Assembly: GCF_002335525.1 (NCBI RefSeq)
Contig: NZ_BDUF01000109.1
Coordinates: 50,364 to 95,618, forward strand
Reading direction: 5' to 3'
From: Effusibacillus lacus
GTDB taxonomy: Bacteria > Bacillota > Bacilli > Tumebacillales > Effusibacillaceae
DNA: 45,255 nucleotides
In this document: positions 23,178 through 31,890 of the stretch, piece after piece
How the letters are laid out: the number at the start of each line of letters is the position of its first letter
Numbering within the stretch: the stretch's first letter is position 1
Translations under genes and position numbers: made by a program
Notes under the pieces: generated by a model
Told to the model about the DNA's origin: nothing
Databases searched by the model: none
What the model saw: only the letters and a program-made list of their open reading frames with translations

Positions 23178-24719
23178 ATGACTAGCGAGAAATTTACGGT
23201 TCAAAACCTTCTGATGCTTCCAGTATTACAAAATGCTAAACTCCTCAGCGGCGCAAAAGGAATTGGAAACGAAATTTATTACGTTGATATCCTGGAAGTT
23301 CCTGAATTATCTGGCTGGGTACGACCTAACGAGTTTCTTTTAACGACAGGATATTCTTTTCAGGACAACCCAGTTGCCATTTGCAATTTACTTGATGAAA
23401 TGAAAAGGGGGGGAGGAGCGGCAATCGGTATAAAGACCAAAAGGTTTCTTGGGGAAATCCCCTCGATTGCAATTGAAAAAAGCAATGAGTATGGAGTTCC
23501 TTTAATCGAAATACCGGCGGAAATCCCGTACATTGATATTACTCATTCCGTTATGGAACAAATACTGAATAAACAGGTTGTTTGGCTGCGTGAAGTCCAA
23601 GATATCAACAGCCAGTTTATGAATTTGGTATTACATCGAAGAATCTCGGAACTGGTTGTAATGATTGGTCAATTATTAAACTGTGAAGTGGCTGTGGTAA
23701 ACCAAAACGGTGAAATTGAAAGCAAAACGCCAGGCTTTACCCCCCAGACAGTTTTGTATTCACAAAGGATTCAAGTGGGTGAGAAAGTTCGGGGTGAACT
23801 TGCACTTTCAAGAAAAGTCACCAGCGAGGATCGATTTGCGAAAATCTGCTTGGATCAGGCCGTAATGGTATTGGCACTCGAATTTTCCGCAAAGGATTCT
23901 GTGAAACGAGCTCGGGAGCGAGCCAGAGAAGATTTCTTTATCGAGTTATTGGCCGGAACCTCAACTTTTGAAGATATTACTCTGTACAGGGCTAAACAAC
24001 TCGGGTTCCCGACAACAAAATCCCAGTTTATTATTTCGATTCAAGCCGAAAGAAGTTCCGGAGGGATTCTTTCAAATCAAGACAGGGGACAAGTTCAGGA
24101 CACTATCGTAAAAGAGCTAAAAAAAACCGGTCACTTTCCAACAATAACCGGTGTGGGAGAGCAAATCGTGGCAGTATGTTCGGCTAAACAAAAAGATCCG
24201 GTATTGCAGAGAAAAGAAGCGGTAGAAATAGCATCTTCTCTCCATCAGTACCTCTACGAGAAGTATGGAGTCCGGTTCTTCTTTGGAATTGGGCAACCAC
24301 GGGAACATTTGACCCAGCTCCACAAAAGTTATATAGAAGCAAAGAAAGCGCTCGAAAATGGACAAAAAGTATCAAGCAGCAAGTATGTTTTTGACTTCAG
24401 CGATATTTATGTAGAAGATTTGTTATTGGATCTAAAAAATCACCCATCCTTAAACGCTTTATACGAGCTTTATCTATTGCCGATTCAGACCTATGACAAA
24501 AAAAACGGATCACAGCTGCTCCAGACTCTGGACGCCTATGTACGCCATGGAAGCAACACCAAGAAAGTGGCAGAAGAACTTTTTGTTCATAGGAATTCGG
24601 TGAATTATCGTTTGGAGAGGATTCAAGATATTCTTCAAGTAGACATAAACGACCCAGAAGTTATGTTTCGACTTGACCTCACTTTGCGGGCTTGGAAGTT
24701 GAAAGTTGTTGGAAGCTGA
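23178..24719 (+). CDS. PucR-family transcriptional regulator
   Basis: A 513-residue activator-type regulator. An N-terminal PucR domain (about 1-130, with LLTTGYSF and PLIEIPAEIPYIDIT), a central GGDEF-like/CdaR domain (about 280-410) and a C-terminal PucR helix-turn-helix (about 445-508: VAEELFVHRNSVNYRLERIQDIL) are in the usual order. PucR controls purine catabolism in B. subtilis, but the family is used for many nitrogen-compound pathways. AAGGTGA precedes the ATG. It has its own terminator and stands before the racemase-OPT-DUF917 operon in the same direction, so it most likely controls that operon in response to its substrate. Confidence 0.92.
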   Translation: MTSEKFTVQNLLMLPVLQNAKLLSGAKGIGNEIYYVDILEVPELSGWVRPNEFLLTTGYSFQDNPVAICNLLDEMKRGGGAAIGIKTKRFLGEIPSIAIEKSNEYGVPLIEIPAEIPYIDITHSVMEQILNKQVVWLREVQDINSQFMNLVLHRRISELVVMIGQLLNCEVAVVNQNGEIESKTPGFTPQTVLYSQRIQVGEKVRGELALSRKVTSEDRFAKICLDQAVMVLALEFSAKDSVKRARERAREDFFIELLAGTSTFEDITLYRAKQLGFPTTKSQFIISIQAERSSGGILSNQDRGQVQDTIVKELKKTGHFPTITGVGEQIVAVCSAKQKDPVLQRKEAVEIASSLHQYLYEKYGVRFFFGIGQPREHLTQLHKSYIEAKKALENGQKVSSSKYVFDFSDIYVEDLLLDLKNHPSLNALYELYLLPIQTYDKKNGSQLLQTLDAYVRHGSNTKKVAEELFVHRNSVNYRLERIQDILQVDINDPEVMFRLDLTLRAWKLKVVGS

Positions 24720-24726
24720 ATTGTGA

Positions 24727-24752
24727 GACCGGGTTTTCACCGGTTCTTTTTT
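24727..24752 (+). terminator. Intrinsic terminator after the PucR gene
   Basis: A short stem (ACCGG / CCGGT) with a seven-base loop is followed by TCTTTTTTG. It separates the regulator from the downstream catabolic operon. In the gap that follows, TTGACA (24787-24792) and TATAAT (24821-24826) are 28 bases apart, too far for one simple promoter, as might occur with activator-dependent initiation. Confidence 0.75.
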
Positions 24753-24876
24753 GTTTGTATGACCAAATTCGGACTGTGTCTTTTGGTTGACATACCGTAG
24801 GACGCAAATTAGATGGTTGTTATAATTTTTGAAAATTGAATAGTATTACAATTCTTTGAAACGGAGGGATCGTAAA

Positions 24877-25533
24877 GTGATTGGAGTCATACGCGTTTTT
24901 ACAACAGGGGACCCGGAGATTCTAAACCAGCATGGACGAATCATTACAAAACATTATGGAATTCAGACAATGAACAAGTGTATACCAGATCAACCTTTGG
25001 GTATTTTCAACGATGAGACCGAAGAGATTGCAATTCCCAAAATTGTCGAATTAGGGAAAGAGCTGGAGAGAAACGGGAGTCAAGTGCTTGTTATCAGTTG
25101 TGCGGCGGACCCGGGAATCAAGGAGTTGCGTCAAGCGGTAGCCATACCGGTCATTGGTGCGGGAAGTTCGGCTGCATTGGCTGCATTGGCTATTGGAGAA
25201 CCAGTTGGAGTATTAGGAATCTCTGACTCTGTTCCTAAAGTGGTGGAGAACCTGCTTGGAGACTTAATGATTGGTTATGCCCGACCCGAAGGGGTGACAA
25301 ATACAACCGATTTATTAACCCCATCCGGACGTGAAAAGGGGGTACAGGCTGCCCGCCTTCTGATGGAACAAGGGGCGAAGGCTATAGTATTTGCCTGCAC
25401 AGGATTCTCCACCATTGGACTCGCAGACGTTTTGCGAAAGGAGATAAACGCCGTTGTAATTGATCCGGTCGAAGCTGAAGGGATGTTTGCTTCCTTGTTT
25501 TATAAACAAGCAGCGAAGGCAGTACAGAATTGA
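24877..25533 (+). CDS. Asp/Glu/hydantoin racemase family protein
   Basis: A 218-residue cofactor-independent racemase fold. The two catalytic cysteines expected for the family are C75 (ISCAADPG) and C174 (FACTGFST), each in a typical strand-loop setting, with GVLGISDSVP between them. Hydantoin racemases and Asp/Glu racemases look alike here and cannot be separated by eye. The GTG at 24877 follows GGAGGGATC; the upstream ORF start lies before this site. It heads an operon of transporters and proteins of unknown function, so it may invert a chiral amide, hydantoin or amino acid produced in that pathway. Confidence 0.88.
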   Translation: MIGVIRVFTTGDPEILNQHGRIITKHYGIQTMNKCIPDQPLGIFNDETEEIAIPKIVELGKELERNGSQVLVISCAADPGIKELRQAVAIPVIGAGSSAALAALAIGEPVGVLGISDSVPKVVENLLGDLMIGYARPEGVTNTTDLLTPSGREKGVQAARLLMEQGAKAIVFACTGFSTIGLADVLRKEINAVVIDPVEAEGMFASLFYKQAAKAVQN

Positions 25534-25577
25534 ATTTGAAAAGGAATGTTTGCCGTCCCTGAAAGAAGGTCTTTTGT

Positions 25578-26450
25578 TTGGCCAAGTCTTACCTGATTCT
25601 CTTGTTATGCGTTTTTATTTGGGCATTAAATTACATTGTAAGACAGATTTTATTACGCGAGTTTTCGCCCTTATTTCTTTCAGCTTTTAGTCTAACCGTT
25701 ATTTCTGTTGTTTTTCTGCTTTGGTCGGTACTAACAAAGTCCTTGGTACGACTGACTCGCAGGGAACTGCTTCTGTTCTTTTTATCAGCGGGAATCGGAT
25801 TAGTAGCGAATCAGATTTTCTTATTCAGTGGTTTAAAGTATTCATCAGCCACGAATGCAGCTCTCATTTTCAGCATGTCTCCGCTCATTACCGCGGGATT
25901 GGCAGCCGTTTTCCTGAAGGAAACCATCACATGGCGAATGATAGCAGGGTGTCTGCTTGCCATAACCGGTCTTTTCCTAGCTTTGAATATTCGAGAGCAT
26001 TTTATTTTTCAGTTCGGTGATTTGTTGCTCTTAGGGGGCACTTTCACGTTCTCTTGCAATCTGATTCTTGTTCGTATGCTTTCCGAGCGATTGTCCCCCC
26101 TTATTATCACAGTTTATAGTTTTACAATCAGTTGTTTAATCCTCGATCCGATTGCAATGGCTTTTACAACTGTCAATTGGAGTACTTCATTTTATATATG
26201 GGGATTGGCTTTTGTATCGGTGATTTGTGCGCAAGGGCTGACCGGTATCATGTGGAATAAAGGCATGAACGATGTCGGTGCTGCACGATCATCAATCATT
26301 CTCAATTTGCAGCCATTAATGACAATGCTGCTGGATTTTTTCATCTTTCACCATACATTTGATATTCAACAAATTGTCGGCGCTGTGATGGTGTTCCTTG
26401 GTGTACTGGTTGGCTCGCTTCAGAAGGGATTCATGACAAACCAAAATTAG
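25578..26450 (+). CDS. EamA/DMT-family transporter
   Basis: A 290-residue integral membrane protein with about ten helices arranged as two EamA repeats. Signature pieces are VFIWALNYIV near the N-terminus, GLKYSSATNAALIFSMSPLITAG-like sequence (about 88-108) and the second-repeat MWNKGMNDVGAARSSIILNLQPL segment near 235. DMT proteins mostly export amino acids or other small metabolites. The TTG at 25578 follows GAAAGAAGG. Lying between the racemase and the OPT transporter, it may export an end product or excess amino acid from the same pathway. Import is also possible. Confidence 0.88.
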   Translation: MAKSYLILLLCVFIWALNYIVRQILLREFSPLFLSAFSLTVISVVFLLWSVLTKSLVRLTRRELLLFFLSAGIGLVANQIFLFSGLKYSSATNAALIFSMSPLITAGLAAVFLKETITWRMIAGCLLAITGLFLALNIREHFIFQFGDLLLLGGTFTFSCNLILVRMLSERLSPLIITVYSFTISCLILDPIAMAFTTVNWSTSFYIWGLAFVSVICAQGLTGIMWNKGMNDVGAARSSIILNLQPLMTMLLDFFIFHHTFDIQQIVGAVMVFLGVLVGSLQKGFMTNQN

Positions 26451-26468
26451 ATACAAGGGGGAGTAATA

Positions 26469-28076
26469 ATGGCAACAGAAAAGAAACACCCAACGATCTT
26501 TGATCCGTTTGCACTTGTTCTTAACATCGTCACTGGTGTAATTGGTGCCATCATTGGGATGCAAATCGTAACAACGCTGGGGGTAACGCCCAACACGTCT
26601 ATTATTGGTGCATTAGTTGCGATGATGATTGCAAGAATTCCGGTAGCACTCTTTCAGAAATACAGATCGGTTCACCGGCAGAACCTTGTTCAAACCTCTA
26701 TTTCGTCTGCAACATTCGGAGCGGCGAACAGCTTGTTGATTCCAATCGGAATTCCATTCGTAATGGGCGCTCCCGAATTGATTATCCCTATGTTAATTGG
26801 TGCAGCCCTTGCGATGTTTATCGATGCCGGTATTCTATACAAATTGTTTGATTCGAAAATCTTCCCTGCAACCGGAACTTGGGCGCCGGGTGTCGCTACA
26901 GCCGAATCGATTTTGGCTGGAGACAAAGGCGGAAAACGAGCAGCTCTTCTCGGTGTGGGAACTCTCATCGGACTCATCGGGTCGTATTTTAAAATTTCGA
27001 TGTCCGCGTTTGGGGTTGCCTTTATTGGAAACGTTTGGGCCCTGACCATGTTTGGTATCGGTCTTATGTTTCGGCAATATTCGGTTCCTTGGTTTGGCAT
27101 CGATGTCAATAAGTTGTATATTCCGCATGGAATCATGATAGGTGCAGGGCTTGTAGCTTTAATCCAAGTTTCATTGTTAATTTTTAAGAAACAAAAAGAC
27201 ATGATCAAATCATCAGCAATTGGAGCAGCAGCAACGGCAGAAACACCTGTTGCGACTACCCGTTCGATGGATCAAGCCAGGCGTGCGTTGGGATACGGAT
27301 TTCTTGCCTATCTCGCAGTGGCTCTGATTATTGCGCTTCTTGGCGGGTTATATACTGATATGTCCCCTGGAATGTTAATCGGTTTCTTGGTATTCGCCGC
27401 ATTTGCAGCTTTCGTTCATGAATTGATTGTGGGAATTGCGGCGATGCACTCAGGCTGGTTTCCTGCTTTTGCCGTAGCATTCATTACACTGCTGTTCGGG
27501 ATTATGCTTGGGTTCCCGCCGGAGGCACTTGCTTTACTTGCCGGTTTTAGTGCTTCCACCGGACCCGCATTTGCCGACATGGGGTATGACCTTAAGACAG
27601 GGTACATGTTGCGCGGTAATGGTGAAGATGCAGAGTTTGAACTTCAAGGAAGAAAGCAGCAGTATATTACAGGAATGATAGCTTTTGGCGTGGCTTTGTT
27701 GGTGGTTCTCTTTACTTACAAATCTTACTTTGTTCAAAACTTGGTACCGCCGATTGATAAAGTTTATGTTTCTACGATTCAAGCAGGTGCGTCTCCTGAT
27801 ATCGCGAAACAACTCTTCCTATGGGCAATACCGGGTGCCATAGTGCAATTCATCGGGGGACCGAGCCGTCAGTTAGGAGTACTTTTTGCCACCGGTCTTC
27901 TAATTCTTACCCCGAATGCCTGCTGGGCGGTTCTTGCCGGAATTGCAATTCGCCTGATTTGGACTAAGGTGAAGGGCAAAGAAGGTGAAACACCGATGAC
28001 CATTATGGCAGCAGGTTTTATCGCCGGTGATGCGCTGTACAGCTTCTTTAACTCCGTGTTCAAATTAAAAAAATGA
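26469..28076 (+). CDS. OPT-family oligopeptide transporter-like membrane protein
   Basis: A 535-residue integral membrane protein with 12 or more hydrophobic segments. Sequence features such as SSATFGAANSLLIPIGIPFVMG, PATGTWAPGVATAESILAGD and FIGGPSRQLGVLFATGLLILTPNACW resemble the bacterial OPT (oligopeptide transporter) family, which are proton-coupled importers of peptides or metal chelates. GGGGGAGTAAT precedes the ATG. It stands next to hydrolase-like and racemase genes under a PucR regulator, so it probably brings in the compound that the following enzymes degrade. The substrate is not known. Confidence 0.78.
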   Translation: MATEKKHPTIFDPFALVLNIVTGVIGAIIGMQIVTTLGVTPNTSIIGALVAMMIARIPVALFQKYRSVHRQNLVQTSISSATFGAANSLLIPIGIPFVMGAPELIIPMLIGAALAMFIDAGILYKLFDSKIFPATGTWAPGVATAESILAGDKGGKRAALLGVGTLIGLIGSYFKISMSAFGVAFIGNVWALTMFGIGLMFRQYSVPWFGIDVNKLYIPHGIMIGAGLVALIQVSLLIFKKQKDMIKSSAIGAAATAETPVATTRSMDQARRALGYGFLAYLAVALIIALLGGLYTDMSPGMLIGFLVFAAFAAFVHELIVGIAAMHSGWFPAFAVAFITLLFGIMLGFPPEALALLAGFSASTGPAFADMGYDLKTGYMLRGNGEDAEFELQGRKQQYITGMIAFGVALLVVLFTYKSYFVQNLVPPIDKVYVSTIQAGASPDIAKQLFLWAIPGAIVQFIGGPSRQLGVLFATGLLILTPNACWAVLAGIAIRLIWTKVKGKEGETPMTIMAAGFIAGDALYSFFNSVFKLKK

Positions 28077-28087
28077 GGTGAGTGATA

Positions 28088-29149
28088 TTGGCCAAGATTT
28101 CATTGGATGAAAGAGTCGTAGAATATGCCGTCTACGGAGGGGCTGTCCTCGGAGGCGGAGGAGGCGGCTGGATCGAAGAAGGATTGCAAACCGGAAAATT
28201 GGCGCTAGAAATAGGACAACCGACGCTTCTTACAGTGGATGAACTTCAAGAGGACGACCTGCTGGTGACTGTCTCACTCGTTGGGGCTCCTGCGGCGAAG
28301 GAGAAGTTTGTAAAACCCATAGACTACGCAAAAGCTCTTGACATTCTCTCAAAAAAAATCGGGAAACCGATTCAAGGTATTACAACGAATGAAAATGGAG
28401 CAAGTACGACGGTGAACGGATGGTTTCAATCGGCAGTGACCGGGATCCCCGTAATCGATAACCCGTGCAATGGTCGTGCTCATCCCACCGGTGCCATGGG
28501 ATCACTTAATTTGTCAGATCTACCTGATTATGTATCGCACCAGGCCGCAGTTGGCGGAAAAGACCAAAACTATATCGAATTGAGCGCTTCCGGTTCTCTG
28601 GAAAAAGTTGCATCGCTGATTCGAAGAGCATCGGTGGAAGCCGGTGGAATGGTCGCCGTAGCAAGAAACCCCGTCACGGTGGCTTACGCAAAACAAAATG
28701 GTGCGCCGGGTGCCATCACACAGGCCATTGAAGTCGGGGAAGCATTGCTCAACCATAAAGGTGAAGCTGCCATTCAAGCAGTTGTCGCAAAACTTGGAGG
28801 GAAAGTGGTTACGGAGGGTTTTGTTACGGACTTTACTCTGGAAACCACTGGTGGATTCGATGTGGGTACCGTATGGATCAATGGTTCCTATGAACTCACC
28901 TTTTGGAACGAATACATGACGCTTGAAAGAGATGGAGAGCGATACTCAACGTTCCCGGATCTGATCATGACGTTAGATGCCAAGACGGCAAAACCTGTAG
29001 TGTCAGCCGCCATTGAAAAAGGGCAGCAATTGGCAGTGATTGCGGTGCCAAAAGAAAACTTAATACTCAGCTCTACCATGCGCAATGAAAAACTACTGAA
29101 ACCGATCGAAGAAATTATTAAAAAACCCGTTCTGCAATATATTTTTTAA
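28088..29149 (+). CDS. DUF917 family protein (S-methyl-thiohydantoin desulfurase-like)
   Basis: A 353-residue soluble protein of the DUF917 family. A glycine-rich opening (AVLGGGGGGWIEEG) and the conserved block IDNPCNGRAHPTGAMGSLNL (about 120-140), with its cysteine and histidine, are the main family marks. Members often lie beside hydantoinase/oxoprolinase genes, and I recall that one branch was linked to S-methyl-thiohydantoin breakdown; that is not shown here. The TTG at 28088 fits the GAGGTG site; a GTG six bases earlier is too close. Together with the hydantoin-racemase-like protein it points to a five-membered-ring amide as pathway substrate, by inference. Confidence 0.8.
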   Translation: MAKISLDERVVEYAVYGGAVLGGGGGGWIEEGLQTGKLALEIGQPTLLTVDELQEDDLLVTVSLVGAPAAKEKFVKPIDYAKALDILSKKIGKPIQGITTNENGASTTVNGWFQSAVTGIPVIDNPCNGRAHPTGAMGSLNLSDLPDYVSHQAAVGGKDQNYIELSASGSLEKVASLIRRASVEAGGMVAVARNPVTVAYAKQNGAPGAITQAIEVGEALLNHKGEAAIQAVVAKLGGKVVTEGFVTDFTLETTGGFDVGTVWINGSYELTFWNEYMTLERDGERYSTFPDLIMTLDAKTAKPVVSAAIEKGQQLAVIAVPKENLILSSTMRNEKLLKPIEEIIKKPVLQYIF

Positions 29150-29168
29150 GAAGCGGAGGAATCGCACC

Positions 29169-30116
29169 ATGGCTCTCAAACAAACTTTGCTAGCATTTGA
29201 AACATTGGACAACGCTTTTGTAAACGGGGAAACAGTCAAAGAACTCTTTAAAGATTTTTCGAATGTGACGGTTGAGGTCACCACTATAAAAGGAGAAAAG
29301 GGAAGCACCGATTTTGTTAAAATCGTAATCCCTGGAACCAACGGAAAGAGCAATGGCGGTGATGCCCCGACTATGGGAATTATCGGGCGTCTTGGTGGAA
29401 TTGGTGCACGTCCCAGCCGTATCGGTTTGGTATCCGATGCAGACGGAGCCGTAGCTGCCATTGCGTCCGCTCTCAAATTGGCGGAGATGCAAACCAAAGG
29501 GGATTCCTTGAAAGGGGATGTCATTGTCACCACACATATCTGCCCCAACGCTCCGACCCAACCCCATGAACCGGTCGATTTTATGGGATCTCCGGTCGAT
29601 ATGCAGACCATGAACGAGTATGAAGTAGTCCCCGAAATGGAAGCCATTATCTCCATAGATACGACCAAGGGAAATCGCGTAATTAACCATAAAGGAATTG
29701 CCATTTCTCCGACGGTGAAGGAAGGATACATCCTTCGTGTGAGTGAGGATTTGCTTCGAATCATGGAAATGACAACCGGACAGTTTCCGGTTACCTTCCC
29801 AATCACGATGCAAGACATCACCCCTTATGGAAACGATGTCTACCATATTAACTCGATTTTGCAACCATCTATTGCTACCGATTCGCCAGTGGTAGGGGTT
29901 GCCATTACGGCGCAATCGGCTGTTCCCGGATGCGGTACCGGTGCAAGCCATGAGACCGATATTGCCTCAGCGGTGCGGTTTGCAGTGGAAGTGGCAAAAG
30001 AATTTACGAACGGAATCAGCCAATTCTACAACAAAGCGGAGTTTGAAAGATTGACAAAACTCTACGGTTCCATGAAAACTCTTCAAACGATGGGAAAAGA
30101 ATCAGGACGTTCTTAA
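29169..30116 (+). CDS. DUF1177 family protein
   Basis: A 315-residue soluble protein matching the DUF1177 type, with APTMGIIGRLGGIGARPSRI (about 64-83), VSDADGAVAAIASALKLAEM and VTTHICPNAPTQPHEPVDFM. Histidines, aspartates and a DADGAVAA motif recall M20/M42-type metallopeptidases, where a DDGxGxA-like motif binds metal, but I cannot show that relation. AGCGGAGGAAT precedes the ATG. It follows DUF917 by 19 bases and precedes a strong hairpin and an AroM-like gene. Co-occurrence with DUF917, AroM and M29-like genes suggests a hydrolase in the same degradative route. Function remains open. Confidence 0.78.
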   Translation: MALKQTLLAFETLDNAFVNGETVKELFKDFSNVTVEVTTIKGEKGSTDFVKIVIPGTNGKSNGGDAPTMGIIGRLGGIGARPSRIGLVSDADGAVAAIASALKLAEMQTKGDSLKGDVIVTTHICPNAPTQPHEPVDFMGSPVDMQTMNEYEVVPEMEAIISIDTTKGNRVINHKGIAISPTVKEGYILRVSEDLLRIMEMTTGQFPVTFPITMQDITPYGNDVYHINSILQPSIATDSPVVGVAITAQSAVPGCGTGASHETDIASAVRFAVEVAKEFTNGISQFYNKAEFERLTKLYGSMKTLQTMGKESGRS

Positions 30117-30118
30117 CA

Positions 30119-30138
30119 GCAGGGGGATACCCCCCTGC
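30119..30138 (+). other. Very strong intra-operon hairpin between DUF1177 and AroM genes
   Basis: GCAGGGGG and CCCCCTGC form a perfect 8-bp GC-rich stem around a four-base loop just after the DUF1177 stop. There is no T-run, so it is not a typical terminator. It may protect upstream mRNA or set the ratio of the two halves of the operon. Confidence 0.6.
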
Positions 30139-30163
30139 CAATTTGCATAGGGGATGGTTTAAG

Positions 30164-30835
30164 ATGAACAAACTGGGGATGATTACAATTGGGCAAGCAC
30201 CCCGAACTGACGTAGCACCCATAATCGAAAAATACATTACCGGGCAAGCTGAACTATTGCAAGTCGGGGTTTTAGACGGATTTTCCAAACAGTATGTTGA
30301 AGAAAATCTGTATCCCGAATCCGGGGACTATGTGTTAACCTCCCGGCTGACCACAGGGGAACAGGTGGTTATGTCCCGAGGGAAGATTCAACCGATTTTA
30401 CAAGAAAAAATTAATCTTTTAGAAGAGGTGGGTATTACCCAAATTCTTCTTCTTTGCACCGGTGTTTTCCCCGGACTTACGACAAAAATATCCTATCTGA
30501 TCGAGCCGGATCACATCATTCCGCCTACTGTAAAAGCGATGGTTGGAAATCGGAGATTCGGAGTTGTGGTGCCACTCGATGAACAAAAAACCGAATTGAA
30601 CACTAAATATCTCCCTTTTGGATTGAATCCTTTATTTGCGGTTGCTTCCCCTTATAAAAACGATTTGGCAAGTTTTGAGGAAGCAGCAAATGCATTAAAG
30701 GGCAAGGTCGACCTTATTTTGCTTGACTGCATGGGGTATACAGAAGAGTCACGAGAACTGGTAGCAAAAGCGACTGGATTACCGGTGATACTCTCAAATG
30801 CACTGATGGCAAAATTGGTCTCAGAAATGATTTAA
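30164..30835 (+). CDS. AroM family protein
   Basis: A 223-residue soluble protein of the AroM family. It begins LGMITIGQAPRTDVAPII, the family hallmark (IGQsPR-D), and contains LLLCTGVFPGL near 100 and LILLDCMGYTEESRELV near 185. Both cysteines sit in strand-loop positions reminiscent of two-cysteine racemases. E. coli AroM, encoded by the aroL-aroM unit, has no known function. The ATG at 30164 follows AGGGGATGG; an earlier in-frame ATG lacks spacing. It belongs to the PucR-associated operon and might be a second racemase- or lyase-like step; that is inference. Confidence 0.85.
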   Translation: MNKLGMITIGQAPRTDVAPIIEKYITGQAELLQVGVLDGFSKQYVEENLYPESGDYVLTSRLTTGEQVVMSRGKIQPILQEKINLLEEVGITQILLLCTGVFPGLTTKISYLIEPDHIIPPTVKAMVGNRRFGVVVPLDEQKTELNTKYLPFGLNPLFAVASPYKNDLASFEEAANALKGKVDLILLDCMGYTEESRELVAKATGLPVILSNALMAKLVSEMI

Positions 30836-30850
30836 AAAGGATGATAGGCA

Positions 30851-31798
30851 ATGAACCGGCAATTAGTGGAAGTCAGTAAAAATGTACTGCAGAATTGTTT
30901 GGGGCTTCGCGAAGCGGAGTCATTTCTGGTTGCAACAGATGATGTAAAAAAAGACCTTGCTGAAGCATTGTACGAGGCGGGTAAACAGCTTGGGGCAGAA
31001 GCCATTTTGATGGTGATGAAGGAAAGAGAAAAATCCGGACAAGAACCACCAATTGCTGTATCGATTGCGATGGCGAATTCCAGTGTTGTGGTTTGTATCA
31101 CAGAACATTCCTTGACCCATACACAAGCCCGCAAAAATGCGGTTGCATCAGGTGCACGTGTGGCAACCATGCCCGGGATTACAGAAGATATGTTTTTAGA
31201 AGGAGCCATTTCTGCCGATTATTCAAAAGTGAAAGAAATGACGGAGCAAGTGTCGCAGATCCTAACAAAAGGGGCGCTGGTAAGGATCGAAAAAGGTGGA
31301 TATGCACTTTCTTTTTCGATTGAAGGGCGCAAAGGAATTCCAAGTACGGGTGTCTATTTATCTCCCGGTGAATCGGGAAACCTGCCATCAGGTGAAGCGT
31401 ATATTGCCCCGATTGAGGGGACAGCAACCGGACAAATCCTGATTGATGGATCTATAGCGGGAATTGGAAAGCTGAATTCCCCGGTGCTGCTCACGATCGA
31501 TAATGGACGGATTGTGAATGCAGAAGGAGAGTCGGCAGATATTCTGCTTCAAATCTTAGGTGATGGAGACGGCAGGCTGCTTGGAGAATTCGGAATCGGT
31601 ACAAATGAAAAAGCCCGAATCACGGGTGTTGTTCTTGAGGATGAAAAAGTGTACGGAACCATACATGTAGCTTTCGGCAGCAATAATACGTTTGGCGGCA
31701 CCATTGCAGCTGGTGTGCATATCGATGGTGTTGTAAACCAACCGGATGTATATATTGACCACGTTCAGGTTCTTAAGAAGGGGGCGCTTGTCGTGTAA
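30851..31798 (+). CDS. M29-type aminopeptidase-like metalloprotein
   Basis: A 315-residue protein resembling the M29 (aminopeptidase T/AmpS) metallopeptidase group. The metal region is visible as NLPSGEAYIAPIEGTATG (about 183-200), EFGIGTNEKARI (about 250-261), and HVAFGSNNTFGGT with a later HIDGVV. It is shorter than classical M29 enzymes (about 410 residues), close to the related ring-cleaving dioxygenase NicX, so peptidase and dioxygenase readings both remain. It is the last gene of the PucR-associated block and ends before a terminator. It may perform the final hydrolytic step on the imported compound. Confidence 0.78.
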   Translation: MNRQLVEVSKNVLQNCLGLREAESFLVATDDVKKDLAEALYEAGKQLGAEAILMVMKEREKSGQEPPIAVSIAMANSSVVVCITEHSLTHTQARKNAVASGARVATMPGITEDMFLEGAISADYSKVKEMTEQVSQILTKGALVRIEKGGYALSFSIEGRKGIPSTGVYLSPGESGNLPSGEAYIAPIEGTATGQILIDGSIAGIGKLNSPVLLTIDNGRIVNAEGESADILLQILGDGDGRLLGEFGIGTNEKARITGVVLEDEKVYGTIHVAFGSNNTFGGTIAAGVHIDGVVNQPDVYIDHVQVLKKGALVV

Positions 31799-31818
31799 GG
31801 CATAATTCCCAAATACAA

Positions 31819-31865
31819 CACTTTGTTTTTGGGTATTTGCTGAATAACAAGGTGCTTCTTTTTCT
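31819..31865 (+). terminator. Intrinsic terminator of the PucR-associated operon
   Basis: CACTTTGTT (31819-31827) pairs with AACAAGGTG (31846-31854) with one wobble pair, followed by CTTCTTTTTCT. It separates the operon from the nitroreductase genes. Confidence 0.65.
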
Positions 31866-31890
31866 AGTCATAAGGGGAGGAAATTTTTTT

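Noticed and set aside
24787..24826. TTGACA and TATAAT before the racemase gene as one sigma-A promoter
   Set aside because: The gap is 28 bases, much longer than the 16-18 normally required; each may belong to another promoter or be chance.
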